This document shows, in pieces, positions 37,308-49,599 of a DNA stretch of 64,000 nt. The stretch spans positions 13,699,894-13,763,893 of the forward strand of contig NC_058145.1 in the NCBI RefSeq assembly GCF_011075055.1, written 5' to 3'. Positions within the stretch are counted from its first letter, which is position 1. Every line of letters begins with the position of its first letter. The notes beneath the pieces are model-generated. The model was not told the origin of the DNA and searched no databases. It worked only from the letters and a program-made list of their open reading frames with translations. A program made the position numbers and the translations under genes. This stretch comes from Mangifera indica (taxonomy: Eukaryota; Streptophyta; Magnoliopsida; Sapindales; Anacardiaceae).

Positions 37308-39346
37308 GATGGTTTTTCCTAAAGAATCGCCCTGGCTTCAGCTTAAGGATTTGATCTGTGGTACAAAAAGGGCTTAGCTTTCTATATATTGAACCAAAAA
37401 TAAGCTGTTTGAAGCTATCCTAGAGCTACTAAAATCCAGCAATGGCTTGTTTAATCTGGAATCATGTGAACTAAAGAAAAGATGACTCAACTCGGACATT
37501 AAGGCGTAAAGCTTATCCCCATTTTCAGGACAGAGGAGCAGGTCAAACATGTGGCAAATTTCTTTAATAGACAATTTTAAATCTGCATCAAAGGTTTGTT
37601 CACGCAGGACTACTTGATTTTTCCTTAAATATCAGTTGAAGAAGAAATATATTCAGACCAAACATATTTCATCTTTATCATATTAAGAATTTCGACATTA
37701 TAAAACTGACCAGAATCTCAATTTGTGCTATATATGTTTCCTTATAATCAAAGACTAACTATACACAACTTAAACAAATATAGCCTGCAACAATTTATCA
37801 AATAAAGTAAAATTTACAGCATAAGTTTAGCATCTTTTAAGAAGAAAATATAAGCCAATGCTAGTGGCCTATTATATATATTCAAAATAGGTCGGCATAA
37901 TTTTCTTTTGTAGTGAAAGTAACAGAGGACTTACAAACATGAAATATTTTTGGTTCCTCAGTGCTCTCAGAATCTCTTTTCTGGGTTAGTGTCGATTGTC
38001 AATCTAAAACAAATCCAGAGAAACAACACTGAAACCGGACTTTTGTTGGAATATGGTGAAGGTCCTTGCAATTCCTGATAAAAGAAATATGAAAAGATTA
38101 TATTTTCTTATTGAATGACTTGAGTGTATAAAAAATATATACAAGAGGAAAATACTATGTAAGCAAATTAGATAATCTTGTTGAAGGAAACTAGATCAAA
38201 TTATTATAACTTAACAATTAGATAAGCTAGAGAAAATGTTATATTAGCTATACAATCAATTTCGATTTATTGTTTTTGTATTTTTGCCATTGCAATTGAC
38301 AATTCTCAACCTCTCCTCCATGTCTTTGATATGTCTGTGTAACTACAGAAGACAACCCTTGTGTTTGCATTAAATCATGGTCATACATTGATTGGTTGTT
38401 GTGTCTTGATTGATTAGCAACACCCTGGATTCATCTGTCCCTACTTCCAGGATTAGGTCTGTTTCTGCAAGTCCCATGCACGGATTCCTTAGACCCACAC
38501 GTTCACTATATAATAATATTACACAAATTCTACAAGGAATTTCTGTTCCAACTAAAGCAAAACAATGTATCAAAATAGGTTATAAGTGGTTTTCATTTCA
38601 TGATAGCTATAACTTCTTTTCAAGGATTATAAAATTTACTGCTTTTGACTCACTAAAAATTCAGAATGAGAGTCGTAATTACCATCAAAATTGGGTCAAG
38701 TAGTCTTCCAATAAGTAGTTTGAATGACAAAGACAAGAGATTTCAAACATGAGAGTAAAAGTTTAAATCTTTTCTAACAACATTTTAAAATTAAACTTTT
38801 GATTAACTGATACAGTGATTATTTTAGCTCTGAAGGGGACTCTAAGGAAAACTAGGTCAAGCCCCAATTATCAGAAATCAAGTCTTGGTCTTATTAACAA
38901 TGCTTGTCCAGTAAATTATGCTTAATCTTTCTTGTGACGATGCCACAAAAAAAAAAATTTACCAACAAATTTGTGTCAAGTAAAGACTCTGGCCTTCCCC
39001 AACTCACACATCATATAATCGTAATAAATTTGCTACAATTTCGCCATTGTTATCATGATAAATTCAATATAGGCTCAAGTGAATCCATTACTAGAGAAGA
39101 TGGAACTAAAAATAGTGACAAGGGTTTGTTGCTCTCCACGTTCAACAAGCCCATCAACCAAACAAACTTGGATTGAATTCTACTTGAACTAATCTTAAAT
39201 GTTCACAATCAGATCGAAGGATTGATTCTCTGATTAGATGGTTTTATTTAACTTATGTAACAAAAGTTTCCATTTTCTTTTTGATGGTTCAATCTCAGTA
39301 AATGCCTACATACATTTTCCCAAGCTCAATTAACAGTGTTGTTGCT
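37308..39346. other. spacer between the two CNGC15-like genes
   Basis: Promoter and 5' UTR of copy a plus the 3' flank of copy b. No other gene recognised; frames at 38370-38703 and 38904-39176 have no domain. Confidence 0.35.
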
Positions 39347-42300
39347 TCACTCCTCAAAGTCTGGCTCTGCAGGCTTCTCCAACGAGTTCTTCACAACATC
39401 ATAAGCTTCCGGAGATTGCCTGGAACTGGCACTCTTTGTGTTTGCAATTAGACTCTCTGCATAAGTGTCCCAGAATGATCCCACTGAGAGCTCACCATTC
39501 CTTGATTTAGCTGCTTCTTTTAACTTCTGATGCCTGCGCCATGCCACTTGAATAAAACAAGCAGCCCATGTTCTCCATTGGTGTGAGTAGTGCCTGAATG
39601 TTTGCCTAAATTGTCTACTATGCAGTCTCCTGAATTGTAATGCTACAAAATTTAAGTCCTCAGAAATAAGAGTAAATGCCTCTACTTCGGTGATGGCCTT
39701 GACAGTACGTGTGGACGATGGAAGTATGACGCTTGGACGCAGGTCCAACGCCCATGTCAACAACTCATCACCACAGAAATCCCCAGGGCCAATCTGGCAT
39801 GAGTTGAAGCATCCTGTACCACCTCCATCTGTAGTGTAGGAATCGAGATGACCACGAATAATGAAGAGCATTTGGTTGACAGGATGGCCTTCACGCATAA
39901 GGAACATGCCTTTGGTTCCCAGAACAGGCTTTAGCCTCTCACATATACAATCCAGCATTGTTTCATCCATTTTATCAAACAATGGCACCTATTCAACAAA
40001 CTCAAATTTGTCATCGTATGAATGGATTCTTAACTTGTTGTACAACATATACCAAATAACTTACACGTTTGACTAGATTGACACAAAGGTGGCGCTTGAT
40101 TTCTCTTTGCAAATCCATTGGAAGGCCTTTGAGAAGGGCAGCTTCATCAACTCCTCTGGTAGCCACCCACTTGTACTGGTTGTATGTCCGAATAGAATGC
40201 CTTAGTTCTGGAGGCAGCTGCCTGTGATGCATCCATTGTTCTGTATCGCTTCTCTTGATCCGCCACTCTTCTACTCGGATGGTTATAGATTCTAGGTATC
40301 TCTGTGCATGTTGATGTGAAGTCAGTGTCACACATTACCTTACACTAACATAAACTTAAGATTAGCTAAGAGAATTGTTGAGGAAATTTTTCTTCAGCAC
40401 TGTCTGGAGTAGGGCTGGATTCGAGCTGAGCCAGCTCGAGCTCGAGCTCGGCTCGGCTCGGTTCAGTTCGAGCCCGAAACGAGCCGGGCTCTGCTCGGCT
40501 CGATCGAGCTCGAGCTGGCTCGGGTTGGCTCGGTAATTTTTTTTTTTAATTTTTTATACAAAACGACGTCGTTTTAATCCATATATATATACAAAACGGT
40601 ACCGTTTTGATATGAAAAACTAGCCGAGCCGAGCCATAAACGAGCCGAACTCGAGTCGAGCTCGAGCCGAACTCAAGCCGGCCATAAAAAAACCGAGCCG
40701 AGCCCGAGCTCAGCTCAGCTCGAATCCAGCCCTAGTCTGGAGGCCTATGCTAGCCAAAGAAAACTCACTTTTCTGACTGGATATACGATTCCATAGCAAC
40801 TTATATTATATAATTCTAATAAATGGGTATATTAATTGCATTTTCGGAGATATGATTTGCTGGACTTACTTGCATATTTCCAATGAGCAATCCAAAGAGA
40901 ACCAGCCCTAGAGTTGCAACGATGATGGTGAAAAGTATTTCTCCAATATAAGTGCTTGTAGAAAGGCTTTGTCCTATGGAGCTACATTAATTCAGAAAAA
41001 GATATATCAGAAAAAAGGAGCATTAATATGGTCCTTAAAAGTGGTGTGATTGAAACTGGTTTCTCCATGGAGCAATAGAATCATGAACCTGAGGTTGGGG
41101 GAGTAAACTAACCTCACATTCTTTAAACCCCACCATAGACTGTAAAAGTACTTATTGAAGAACGCCAAGCTTGTAATATTGTTGGTTACTGCTTCACCGT
41201 ATATGCCATACTGATAAAAAGTATTATCTGGATGGCATATATTTGTGACTTTGCTTGATTTGGACCAATGAACTCTTTTACTGTTTTTAACCCAACGGCA
41301 ATCTAAGAATACTTGTTCACAAAATGGCTTCTCAAGGTTGCAGGCACTACGCCAGCAAGCTTCTTGTCGCTCAACTGATAGAAGGTACCAGCAAGCTCCT
41401 GAAACCTAAATTTTATAAAAGAAGAGAAATGAACAGCCTGAATTCTCCAAATATCTAAGAATTCAACATGAAAAATGTTGCAAGTGAAGTCCAAAATGTA
41501 CTAACGTGACTAGCCAACATAAAAAGCAGAAGGTTGTACGCAGCCCCTGCCCATGCTGTTTCTGTCACAATGCCTGTGGCCTCAACAATCTTTGATGTGA
41601 GCGGGAATATGAGAAAAACTCTTGGGAGATACTGAAAAAAGATGATACTCCGGAGGATGTTATTTGTATATGTGACTGCTGAGACATTTAGATTGGGTAT
41701 AATCAGCCATGTCAATACCTGAGATGAAAAGTAAATGAAACACATCAAAAACCTCAACTAAAATGCATGACAACACTCAATACCACGCCATGGAAATTAA
41801 AAGGCCATACCTGAGGTACAGGCAAGGCTGCAATGAGGTCCAACCAGAAACCTTTACGCAGATACCTTGAGGCAATCCTAGAAGGGTCTATGACAAACTC
41901 TCCTCTCCCAAAGACTCGTGAAGAAGGCGCAATGTAAGCAGTATGAAACCGAACAAAAATCTGAAACATGTAAAATATATCACCTATTGTTCTTATGATA
42001 GTAAGAATGGTTGCAAGAGTCCTTGATCCTTTATCTATGCACCCTTCTTCCCTGACTATTGGCAAGAAGAAGAACAAAGGATCCACAAATACAGAAACTA
42101 AGCTTGCCACTATGAGAATCTTGCTCCATTGGCAAACGGCTTGTCCATCAGGATCAAAAATCAAGTTCTTGTTCACATTTTCATAGTCCTCAGAAAATAC
42201 TCTGCTGAGTACTTTAGCTTTTAAGGATTTTCCTGTCTTCTCAAAAACCTCCACACCTTTCCAGTAGTTTCTTCTGTTATACTTAGCAGTTTTGTATGCA

Positions 42301-42452
42301 GCATTTCCACTTTCTTCAAGATCATCTTTAATTCTGAAAAGCAAAGAGAGATGTAAACATGCAACACTATCATGAAAACAATAGAATTCTAATATTACAA
42401 ATGACAATAAATCATCTGGGTACCTTATACATTGTGAGTTATGAAATCCCAT
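39347..42452 (-). CDS. CNGC15: cyclic nucleotide-gated ion channel, CNGC15-like, copy b
   Basis: Seven exons (42424-42452, 41811-42333, 41506-41718, 41113-41405, 40870-40981, 40065-40301, 39347-39988) join to 682 residues. Exons 1, 3 and 4 have the same lengths as in copy a (29, 213 and 293 bp). Exons 5 and 6 (112 + 237 bp) equal the single 349-bp exon of copy a, so b has one extra intron after GNMQ, and that intron contains a hAT-type MITE. The channel has the same architecture: six helices, pore, binding domain, IQ site (IQVAWRR). It differs at key places: filter G356-Q357-S358 (GQN in a), REGHPVNQ where REGDPVNE is usual (His504, Gln508), and an atypical N-terminus MGFHNSQCIRIKDD. All splice sites and the frame are intact, so it is probably expressed. 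It lies head-to-tail 2 kb upstream of copy a, a tandem duplication. Confidence 0.92.
40410..40734. mobile_element. hAT-type MITE in intron 5 of CNGC15 copy b
   Basis: A 325-bp element with terminal inverted repeats TAGGGCTGGATTCGAGCTGAG and CTCAGCTCGAATCCAGCCCTA. It is flanked by a perfect 8-bp duplication, GTCTGGAG, at 40402-40409 and 40735-40742. An 8-bp duplication and TAGGG ends indicate the hAT superfamily. Inner sequence is rich in GAGCTCG/GAGCCG repeats and holds two 16-bp perfect palindromes, AAAACGACGTCGTTTT and AAAACGGTACCGTTTT. No coding frame. Confidence 0.9.
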
Positions 42453-43854
42453 TGGCGCTTCCCTATGAATGGCCTTGGATCAGTTGAACGGTAAGTGTGA
42501 AGCATGGAAGAAGGGAATTTAATGGAAGCTGTAACTAGTAATCACGTGAGTAAAAATAGAGAATAAATGATTGTATATGTGAGTTTGAAGATGTTGCATT
42601 GAGAGCATAGCACGTTGTAAGGCCAAAAGTTATAAGAGCAGAACATGTGACCAAAGTTACACTCAAAAAGCATCTGTTCATACAGAATAATGGTGTCTCT
42701 CTAGGTTGAAGGAGAAAAGCAGTTAAAATGGAAAAATAATAACTAATGCATGAGTGCAGCTAGTAATTTTTCATAGCTCTAATAGAGTTTTAAAGATTAA
42801 TTTGAGTTGGTAACAGCTCAAACAGGAAAAAAAAGCAGCAGAAACAAGTGTGAACTGATGAGTGTAAAAGTTATGAGTCAGTCACTTTACTATGATTCCC
42901 TTTACCTTTATTAGTGATGAAGTTGAGCTAATGAAAGCAGTGATGAAGTTGAGCTAATAAAAGTGATTTTCGGTTTTTTTTTCCACCTATAAAAACTTTA
43001 TTTGAGTCAGACTATTTTTTTGAGGCTAAACCAATTAACCAATCTCAAATAGATAAAAACTTGAGTCTAATAACCGACTTTATAACCGTTAAATCAAGTA
43101 AATTAAAAATTAAATAATTAAATATCCTTGTACAAAATGTTCAAAATTTCACTTCTTTACCAATCAAACCACTCACAAGAAGTGATTATGCTTGAATCTC
43201 TAGTGTCACTAATACCTGACACAAACCTGAACTTTTATGTTTGAATTGTAACCACAGCATGTGCACGCATCAATTTAGGTAGCCTAAAAAATTACTTGGA
43301 TTGGACAACTTTTTTTCTAGTAGAAACTGGATCATCTTTTTTCAGATTTCCAAGATCAGTGACTGTAAAGTAGAATATTCTTACTCTGAATTTTAATGAA
43401 CATTCGAATAAATTTTATTATGATAACACAAATATTAAATAAATCTGTTATGACATATAGTGTTAAAACTAGTTTTTAAATAACTATCTCATGGACGACA
43501 ATCATAACCACGCCGATCATTTTACAAAGTAAAAAAAATTATGAACATAGATAACGGAAACTTTTCTCATTATCTGATTAGAAGATATCAATATTGCCCC
43601 TTTTTTTTCTGCATTCATTGTTAAATTTTCGTAAGTCTTCATCTCTGAAGTGCTATCAGGGCACGATAAACCGTACAAACCGAATAATTAAATGAGCGCA
43701 AGAAATACAAACAAGGAAAAAGAAAAACCCTAAACTCAATGAACTTATTTTCAAAAAAGAAAGGGAAACAAATCTAAACTGGTGGCTTCACTTGGATCCT
43801 ATATGGTAAAAAATAATATAAATTTAAAATATATATATATATATATATATATAT
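42453..43854. other. promoter region of CNGC15 copy b and spacer
   Basis: No gene recognised. A 26-bp unit (AGTGATGAAGTTGAGCTAAT...) is tandemly doubled at about 42913-42964. Confidence 0.35.
43829..43854. repeat. (AT)n microsatellite
   Basis: About 12 AT units abut the stop codon of the MTR3-like last exon. Confidence 0.9.
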
Positions 43855-45006
43855 CTATTCTTGTGTAGCTGAAGCAGCTTCTTTTGACCATAATCTCATG
43901 ATTTCCCCAACATTAGCAGATGCGTCAAGGCAGAGCTGCATTGCCCATATGCTCAAAGGAGAAAAGAAAAAAAAAAGAATTATAATAGGGTCCATCATAC
44001 TCTTTTAACTCAAAGTTCATTAAGTCACATAAATATTAAGTAAAAACCTGCTATACCTCGTTAAATTTTGAGGTTGACCATTCCCCTGAAACAATTAATT
44101 GAGTCACCTCATAACAAGAAGGCATACAAGCAATCGTTAAGCTTCCATCTTTGTAGCTTTCCTCTTCCAAAATGGGATCAATCAAAAGATTTTTCCCTAG
44201 GCATGACTAGGTGACAAAAACACATTAGTAAGGATTGATTAAGATTTTTGATTCTATAATATTATATGAGGGATTCAAATGCAAGAATTTAGATACTAGA
44301 GAACTCAACCAAAAGGTGAACAAAAATATACCTTCAAGAGAAATTCCTTTTTTTTTTTTTTTTTTAATTTCATCTAAAAATTGCAAAACTAGCTTAAGTA
44401 TGGTTACAGATCTGTCATAATTTTGAGCTTCAAGAGAAAACAACTAGAACTATTTCAACATACTTTCCCCTCGTTCATTAGACTATTCATTTTGCCGCCA
44501 CCACCATCTTACTGTTGAAGAAAAAAAAGGGTTAGGTCACCATATTTTTACTATCAGTTAGTAACCCACCACTAGAGACTACTATATTATTGTTGTGAAA
44601 ATTGCCAAGCAACTCTATTGTCCTGAGGTATATAATATTGTGTATTTTCTTCATTATTTTTTCCCCTCCCAGAAATGTAAGATAACAAGAACTACTTCTC
44701 CAGTATTCACATCAAACTGATAGTAACAATATATATCTTACATTTCTAGGTACTCCATTATGTTTTAATTTGTTCCCTAATATATAATTCTATCCAGATT
44801 TCTCTCTTTCTTATCCTAAGAATTAAGAGGTGGTTTGCAAATCTGCAAAAGAAAATAATTAAACAACACTAGACCAAAATGAAAGGTTGAATTAGAAAAT
44901 TTCAACAATGCTAAGGAGAAATTGTTCATACACGCACAACACGTAAAACAAGAAAAAGTAAAAAGATCCATGTGTCTGTACAATATGCAAACCACAGAAA
45001 CTGAAG

Positions 45007-46695
45007 TGATAGAAACCCAACTCAAATATTATTAATATTAATAAAATAGTGTTGACAACAGAGGTGTCAACTCCTTCTAAAGACAATTTAAGGTGTCTTT
45101 CCCCTCCCAAATTAGCCAAAGGCTACCCAAATACCAAATTAACAATGTTTTTCTTTCTTTTTTTCTTTTCTCTCCTCCAATCACTCATATTTATACTCTA
45201 TATTTTAAATTTTAAATTCTAATATTCTCTAGATCAAATCAAATATTTATCCTAATCAACTCAAATATTATCTAAATCAAATCAAATATTTACCTAATCA
45301 AATCAAATATCTTATTATAAATATCAAATATATTATCCTAATCTAAATATATTTTATTTATTATTATTATTTATTAAGTCCTAACATTACCTGCCCCTCA
45401 AAAACCACCTTGTCCTCAAGGTGGGGATTTTTTTTTTTTTTTTTTTACAGCTCTTCCAACCCAATTTGAAAAAATTCCTGTCATTTTGTTATTAGTCCAA
45501 TTGTTGTTTAAGGTCGAGAACGCCAAATTCATATTGTTCGCCATTGTTAAACACATCATACTAACATCATTTGTCCTAAGCACCGACGCATATGTCTCGT
45601 CAAGTTTAACATCATTCACCATCAAGAATGTGCAAGCACTCCAAATTCAGTCTTGATCACATCATCTTCCTCCTCAATCATCTCTCATTTTATGACTTCT
45701 TTAGATAATGGCGATTGTGGTTGAGCCTCAATCTCTTCGTATTCTTTCTCAAACAATGGCGATGCTAGTTGGACTTTGATCTTGTTGTCTTCTTCCATCC
45801 CTTCTCCCATATTTTTTTCATTTTCTCCTCCATTCATTTCTTCAAATCTTCTCCATTCACTTTCATGTTCTTTCTCTTGTAGTTTTTTCTCTTCAGTCTC
45901 CATTTGAATCAAACATTCAACTGAAGAGAGGTTTTCCAACAGCGGGAACTTGCTAGACTCTGCGATTCCTTCATTCAAGTGTCCATTTTCCTTTTTGTCT
46001 TCAGATAATGTCGGATTTCGCTCTAGGACGCTGGAATCAACCAACACAGATTCTTTCCTTTTTATGTCGTCTTCGAATACAATTAGAATCCCATCATCAT
46101 CCAATTCATCTTCTTCTATCATGAAAATGGCCCATGACTTATGTTTACAATCATGGTTTGAGTCCTCTTTGTCTTCACAACGAGGACAAATTCCATTCGT
46201 CATCATTTCTCGGATTTCCCACTGTGTTAATCGTCGAACAATCCACCATCGTCCATCATCATCCTTGATGAGATCAACTTTTTCCATCCTCAAAATCGAT
46301 GCTCTGATATCACTTTGATAGAAACCCAACTCAAATATTATTAATATTAATAAAATAGTGTTGACAACAGAGGTGTCAACTCCTCCTAAAGACAATTTAA
46401 GGTGTCTTTCCCCTCCCAAATTAGCCAAAGGCTACCCAAATACCAAATTAACAATGTTTTTCTTTCTTTTTTTCCTTTCTCTCCTCCAATCACTCATATT
46501 TATACTCTATATTTTAAATTTTAAATTCTAATATTCTCTAGATCAAATCAAATATTTATCCTAATCAACTCAAATATTATCTAAATCAAATCAAATATTT
46601 ACCTAATCAAATCAAATATCTTATTATAAATATCAAATATATTATCCTAATCTAAATATATTTTATTTATTATTATTATTTATTAAGTCCTAACA
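45007..46695 (-). mobile_element. non-autonomous LTR retrotransposon, recent, in MTR3 exon 5
   Basis: Two 380-bp direct LTRs (45007-45386 and 46316-46695) start TG and end CA and differ at only two positions that I can see. The element is flanked by the 5-bp duplication TGAAG (45002-45006 and 46696-46700). On the minus strand a primer-binding site resembling initiator tRNA-Met (TGATATCAGAGC, 46301-46312) follows the 5' LTR. A polypurine tract (GAGGGGCAGG) precedes the 3' LTR. Only a gag-like frame is left; protease, reverse transcriptase and integrase are absent. At 1.69 kb it is a miniature non-autonomous element that would need another element's enzymes to move. Confidence 0.93.
45685..46287 (-). 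CDS. gag-like frame with CCHC knuckle inside the LTR element
   Basis: From the ATG at 46287, 14 bases beyond the primer-binding site, 200 codons are open. Near the N-terminus, RRLTQWEIREMMTNGICPRC leads into a C-x2-C-x7-H-x-C pattern (CPRCEDKEDSNHDC). This has the same spacing as the zinc knuckle at the gag C-terminus of plant Ty3/gypsy elements. The rest is very acidic (runs of E and D) and probably disordered. It looks like the distal piece of gag kept alone. Reading back into the LTR would extend the frame, but the ATG at 46287 is the first within the internal region. Expression and function are unknown. Confidence 0.6.
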   Translation of the reverse strand: MEKVDLIKDDDGRWWIVRRLTQWEIREMMTNGICPRCEDKEDSNHDCKHKSWAIFMIEEDELDDDGILIVFEDDIKRKESVLVDSSVLERNPTLSEDKKENGHLNEGIAESSKFPLLENLSSVECLIQMETEEKKLQEKEHESEWRRFEEMNGGENEKNMGEGMEEDNKIKVQLASPLFEKEYEEIEAQPQSPLSKEVIK

Positions 46696-49599
46696 TGAAG
46701 CAACAAGGTCATACATCATAATCCCAGCATCTGCAAGAGCAAGACTGGCACATGATATCACAACAGGGAGATCACCTATATTGAATAGAATGTGAAGCTC
46801 ATCAACTTGTGTAAAAGAAATCATATTGTCTGGCCATCACCAACATTTAGCAGAACCTAAAATACAAGACAAATGCCCTACATAATATGCAGATATAAGT
46901 TGCTATAGAGACAGAAAGCATTACTAGATAGAATTTCCTCATTTGCTAGATATGGCCTCCTATTTTAATATTATTTTATTTCTGAAATGAATCCAACTTT
47001 TTCACAAAATAAATTTCACTTTCATATTGGAACTCAAATATAATAAAGAACCATGACAATGGTTAAAAGATAAAAGATTCAACTAAGAAATTAAATAAAA
47101 AGCACAAGAAAACTAAGCTAGAGTTCGGAAGTCCGCATCATCCTCAATTGAAGTCATATATGAACACTTGAACAGGCGCTTATGGAAAGATTTTTAGGCA
47201 TTGGGAAAAATTATCAAGTAAAAGATCAGGAAAAACAGAAGTATGTAACTCATGACTAGATGGTAACATAAAAATTTTGGAACAGGTTACAACTAAGATA
47301 AACCTATATGAGGCTATAACTGAACTCCTTAACCTATGTCATTCTTTGCTCTTCTTTTCTTTTTCTTTTGGTTTCTCTTTTTTTTTTTTCAGAATGAAAA
47401 TTGAAGCACATAAGTTCATCCAGCTATTGACTCAGATTCAAATGTCAATACAAACTGAAAACTTACTGCCTCCAGATTCCAACACCAATGCAAAAACATC
47501 CACAGTTGTCTTTGGGAAAGTTTCCAACTTTATTACTCCTTCTAAAGCTTTATGAAGCATAGATGAAAATTCTTTGTGGTCTGATCCCTAAGTATTTCAA
47601 ATATTAGATCCAATAATTAGGAGAAAGAACACAAAAATGCACAGATGGGCCTGTCCCATGTACCTGTTCACGAACTGGGGTGGCAAAAGCTGTATAGCTG
47701 ACATTAGAATTTAACCGACCTATATCACTGTACATCATTGCTTTCTTACTTTCCCTTGGCCCAAATCTGAAATGAATTTAAAGAGACAGTTTAAATCATC
47801 CAGATATACACAGCCTAGTTATATCATGTTGCTTGCCACGATAAAAATACAACAACAAAATAGAGGTAAAATAATTGTGGGAAAGTGCCACCTAAGAAGA
47901 AACCATTTCTAACTAGACTATGATACAGAATTTAGATCAAGGCAGAATTGAATATCATAAAAGTATAGGATATACTCACGCTGACACAATCACCTTGGTA
48001 TTTCCAAATTCTGCATAAGCAGATCCTGCTGCAGAATTCGCAGCACCTGTCCGGAAAACTAGAAATCACCAAAAACACTGTCTGCTTCAGGAAAATCTTA
48101 ATTTACAGCATGATACCACAACAATCTACAACACCAAATTGAAAAAGGGCCCAAAACATGATCCCTGGATTTTCTATAGCAGCAATTTTGTTAATTTCAA
48201 TGTTCTTTAAAATTCCAAGGCAATCTTTCTACTCAAAATAAACAATTTGATCCTAACATGTACACTTTCCATAAAGGAAAACAGATTAATTTCTTAGGGG
48301 AACTCAGACAATGTTAACAATTTAAAAAAAAAAAATGTATGCTCACTCTGATTGAAACATGTCATCATATATGTAAAAGAATGAGGAGAGAAGAACCAAA
48401 GAGAGCATATTGTCACAACCCCATGTAAAATTGTAATTGACTAGTTCCCTAAGACAATGAAACTAACAAGAGCCCACATCAAAAAACAAAAAGGCAAACT
48501 TAATACGCACACACAATTTAAAACAACCATCTACTAAAAATCCCCAAAAATGGGTAGAAATCTAAAACTAGAGGAAAGAGGAGTATAGCACCAATAACTA
48601 AACATCCAAATGTGAAAACTAGCTCATCTTACAGACAGTCAAGCTAGAGCAATAAAGCACTTCCTCTATTTTAAACGCATGCAACAATCATATCGTTTAG
48701 AAAATACTGATTCGAATCACAAACTATCCAAGTAAGAATGGAAACATCATAAACTTTGAGCCTTAAATGCCAATGCATATAAGCCTTCTGATGATTGCTT
48801 GGTAAATACCATAACTCAAGTCCCTAATAGTCTTAATGCAATTCCACAACTCTTCACTCCTAGTCCACCTTATCACAGTCTGTACATTAGTATGTATCAG
48901 GACATGTAGCATATTGGTTTGAACTAGGTTAGCTGGTAAAGTCTCTTCATTGAGTCTCTACAAAAGAAGGCCTGATTATCCCACCGATACAAGTGAAGGG
49001 GCAGTAAACACTAAAAGAGTAGCAACAAAATCCACTTGCATCCATACAATTTAAACACAATTAAAAAATGATAATAACTTGAAACTCGAATGGAATAAAA
49101 TAAAATAATTCTAATTGGTACAAATAAAAGTCCAGAAATCAATAGAGAGTTTTGAGTATATAAAGTAATAATACATTGCATGCCCTTTCATACATACTAA
49201 ACAAGCATGCACATGAAGAAAAGACAAAATATACATCTCTGCCAATGTAATGCAAAAAATAAAGAAAAAATCTACATTCAAATAGTAATCAAACAACTCA
49301 ACAATAGTCTAGTCTACTGATACAAGTACTCGCAAACGTGTTCCTTCTATCCAGAACAAAAAAAAAAAGGGTCAAGAACGAAGAAATAAAACTGACGAAA
49401 ATATGAAAAGCTAATGATAGAAGCATATATAAACGAAATAAGAAGATATAAGTGGGCTTATAAGCAGGTCTACACTGAAGGCACGAGAGTCGGGTCGGAG
49501 CCAGTCGATATCAGAGCAAGTGAAAATGGGTGGTCGGGTTTTATTGGCGTGGTTAATTGGAGAGTCAGTGGTTGAAGCAGCACCAGGTTTAGCAGCCAT

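Larger units (their letters stand above)
43855..49599 (-). pseudogene. MTR3: exosome core subunit MTR3 (RNase PH-like), disrupted copy
   Basis: Seven exons can be traced on the minus strand: about 49462-49599, 47980-48058, 47664-47766, 47467-47587, exon 5 in two parts (46696-46775 and 44993-45001), 44057-44206 and 43855-43944. The encoded parts (MAAKPGAAST start, GSAYAEFGNTKVIVS, FGPRESKKAMMYSDIGRLN, HKALEGVIKLETFPKTTVDV, SCASLALADAGIMMYDL) match plant MTR3, a catalytically inactive RNase PH-like ring subunit of the RNA exosome. Four lesions are visible. (1) Exon 1 lacks 4 nt near 49477, shifting frame before CRPA. (2) The expected intron-1 donor reads ATAAGC, not GTAAGC. (3) An LTR retrotransposon at 45007-46695 splits exon 5 and adds an early stop (LVASC then TAG). 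(4) The expected exon-7 acceptor reads GG, not AG (43945-43946). Cryptic sites might bypass 1, 2 and 4, but not 3. As the exosome ring is essential, an intact copy should exist elsewhere. Confidence 0.85.

Noticed and set aside
45950..46318. 122-codon plus-strand frame inside the LTR element
   Set aside because: Antisense of the acidic gag-like frame; Ser-rich because it mirrors Glu/Asp codons.
43855..49599. MTR3 as a functional gene using cryptic splice sites
   Set aside because: Cryptic sites could restore frame at exon 1 (donor GTGTAG) and exon 7 (next AG 9 bp on), but the LTR insertion in exon 5 brings an in-frame stop, so pseudogene is the better reading.
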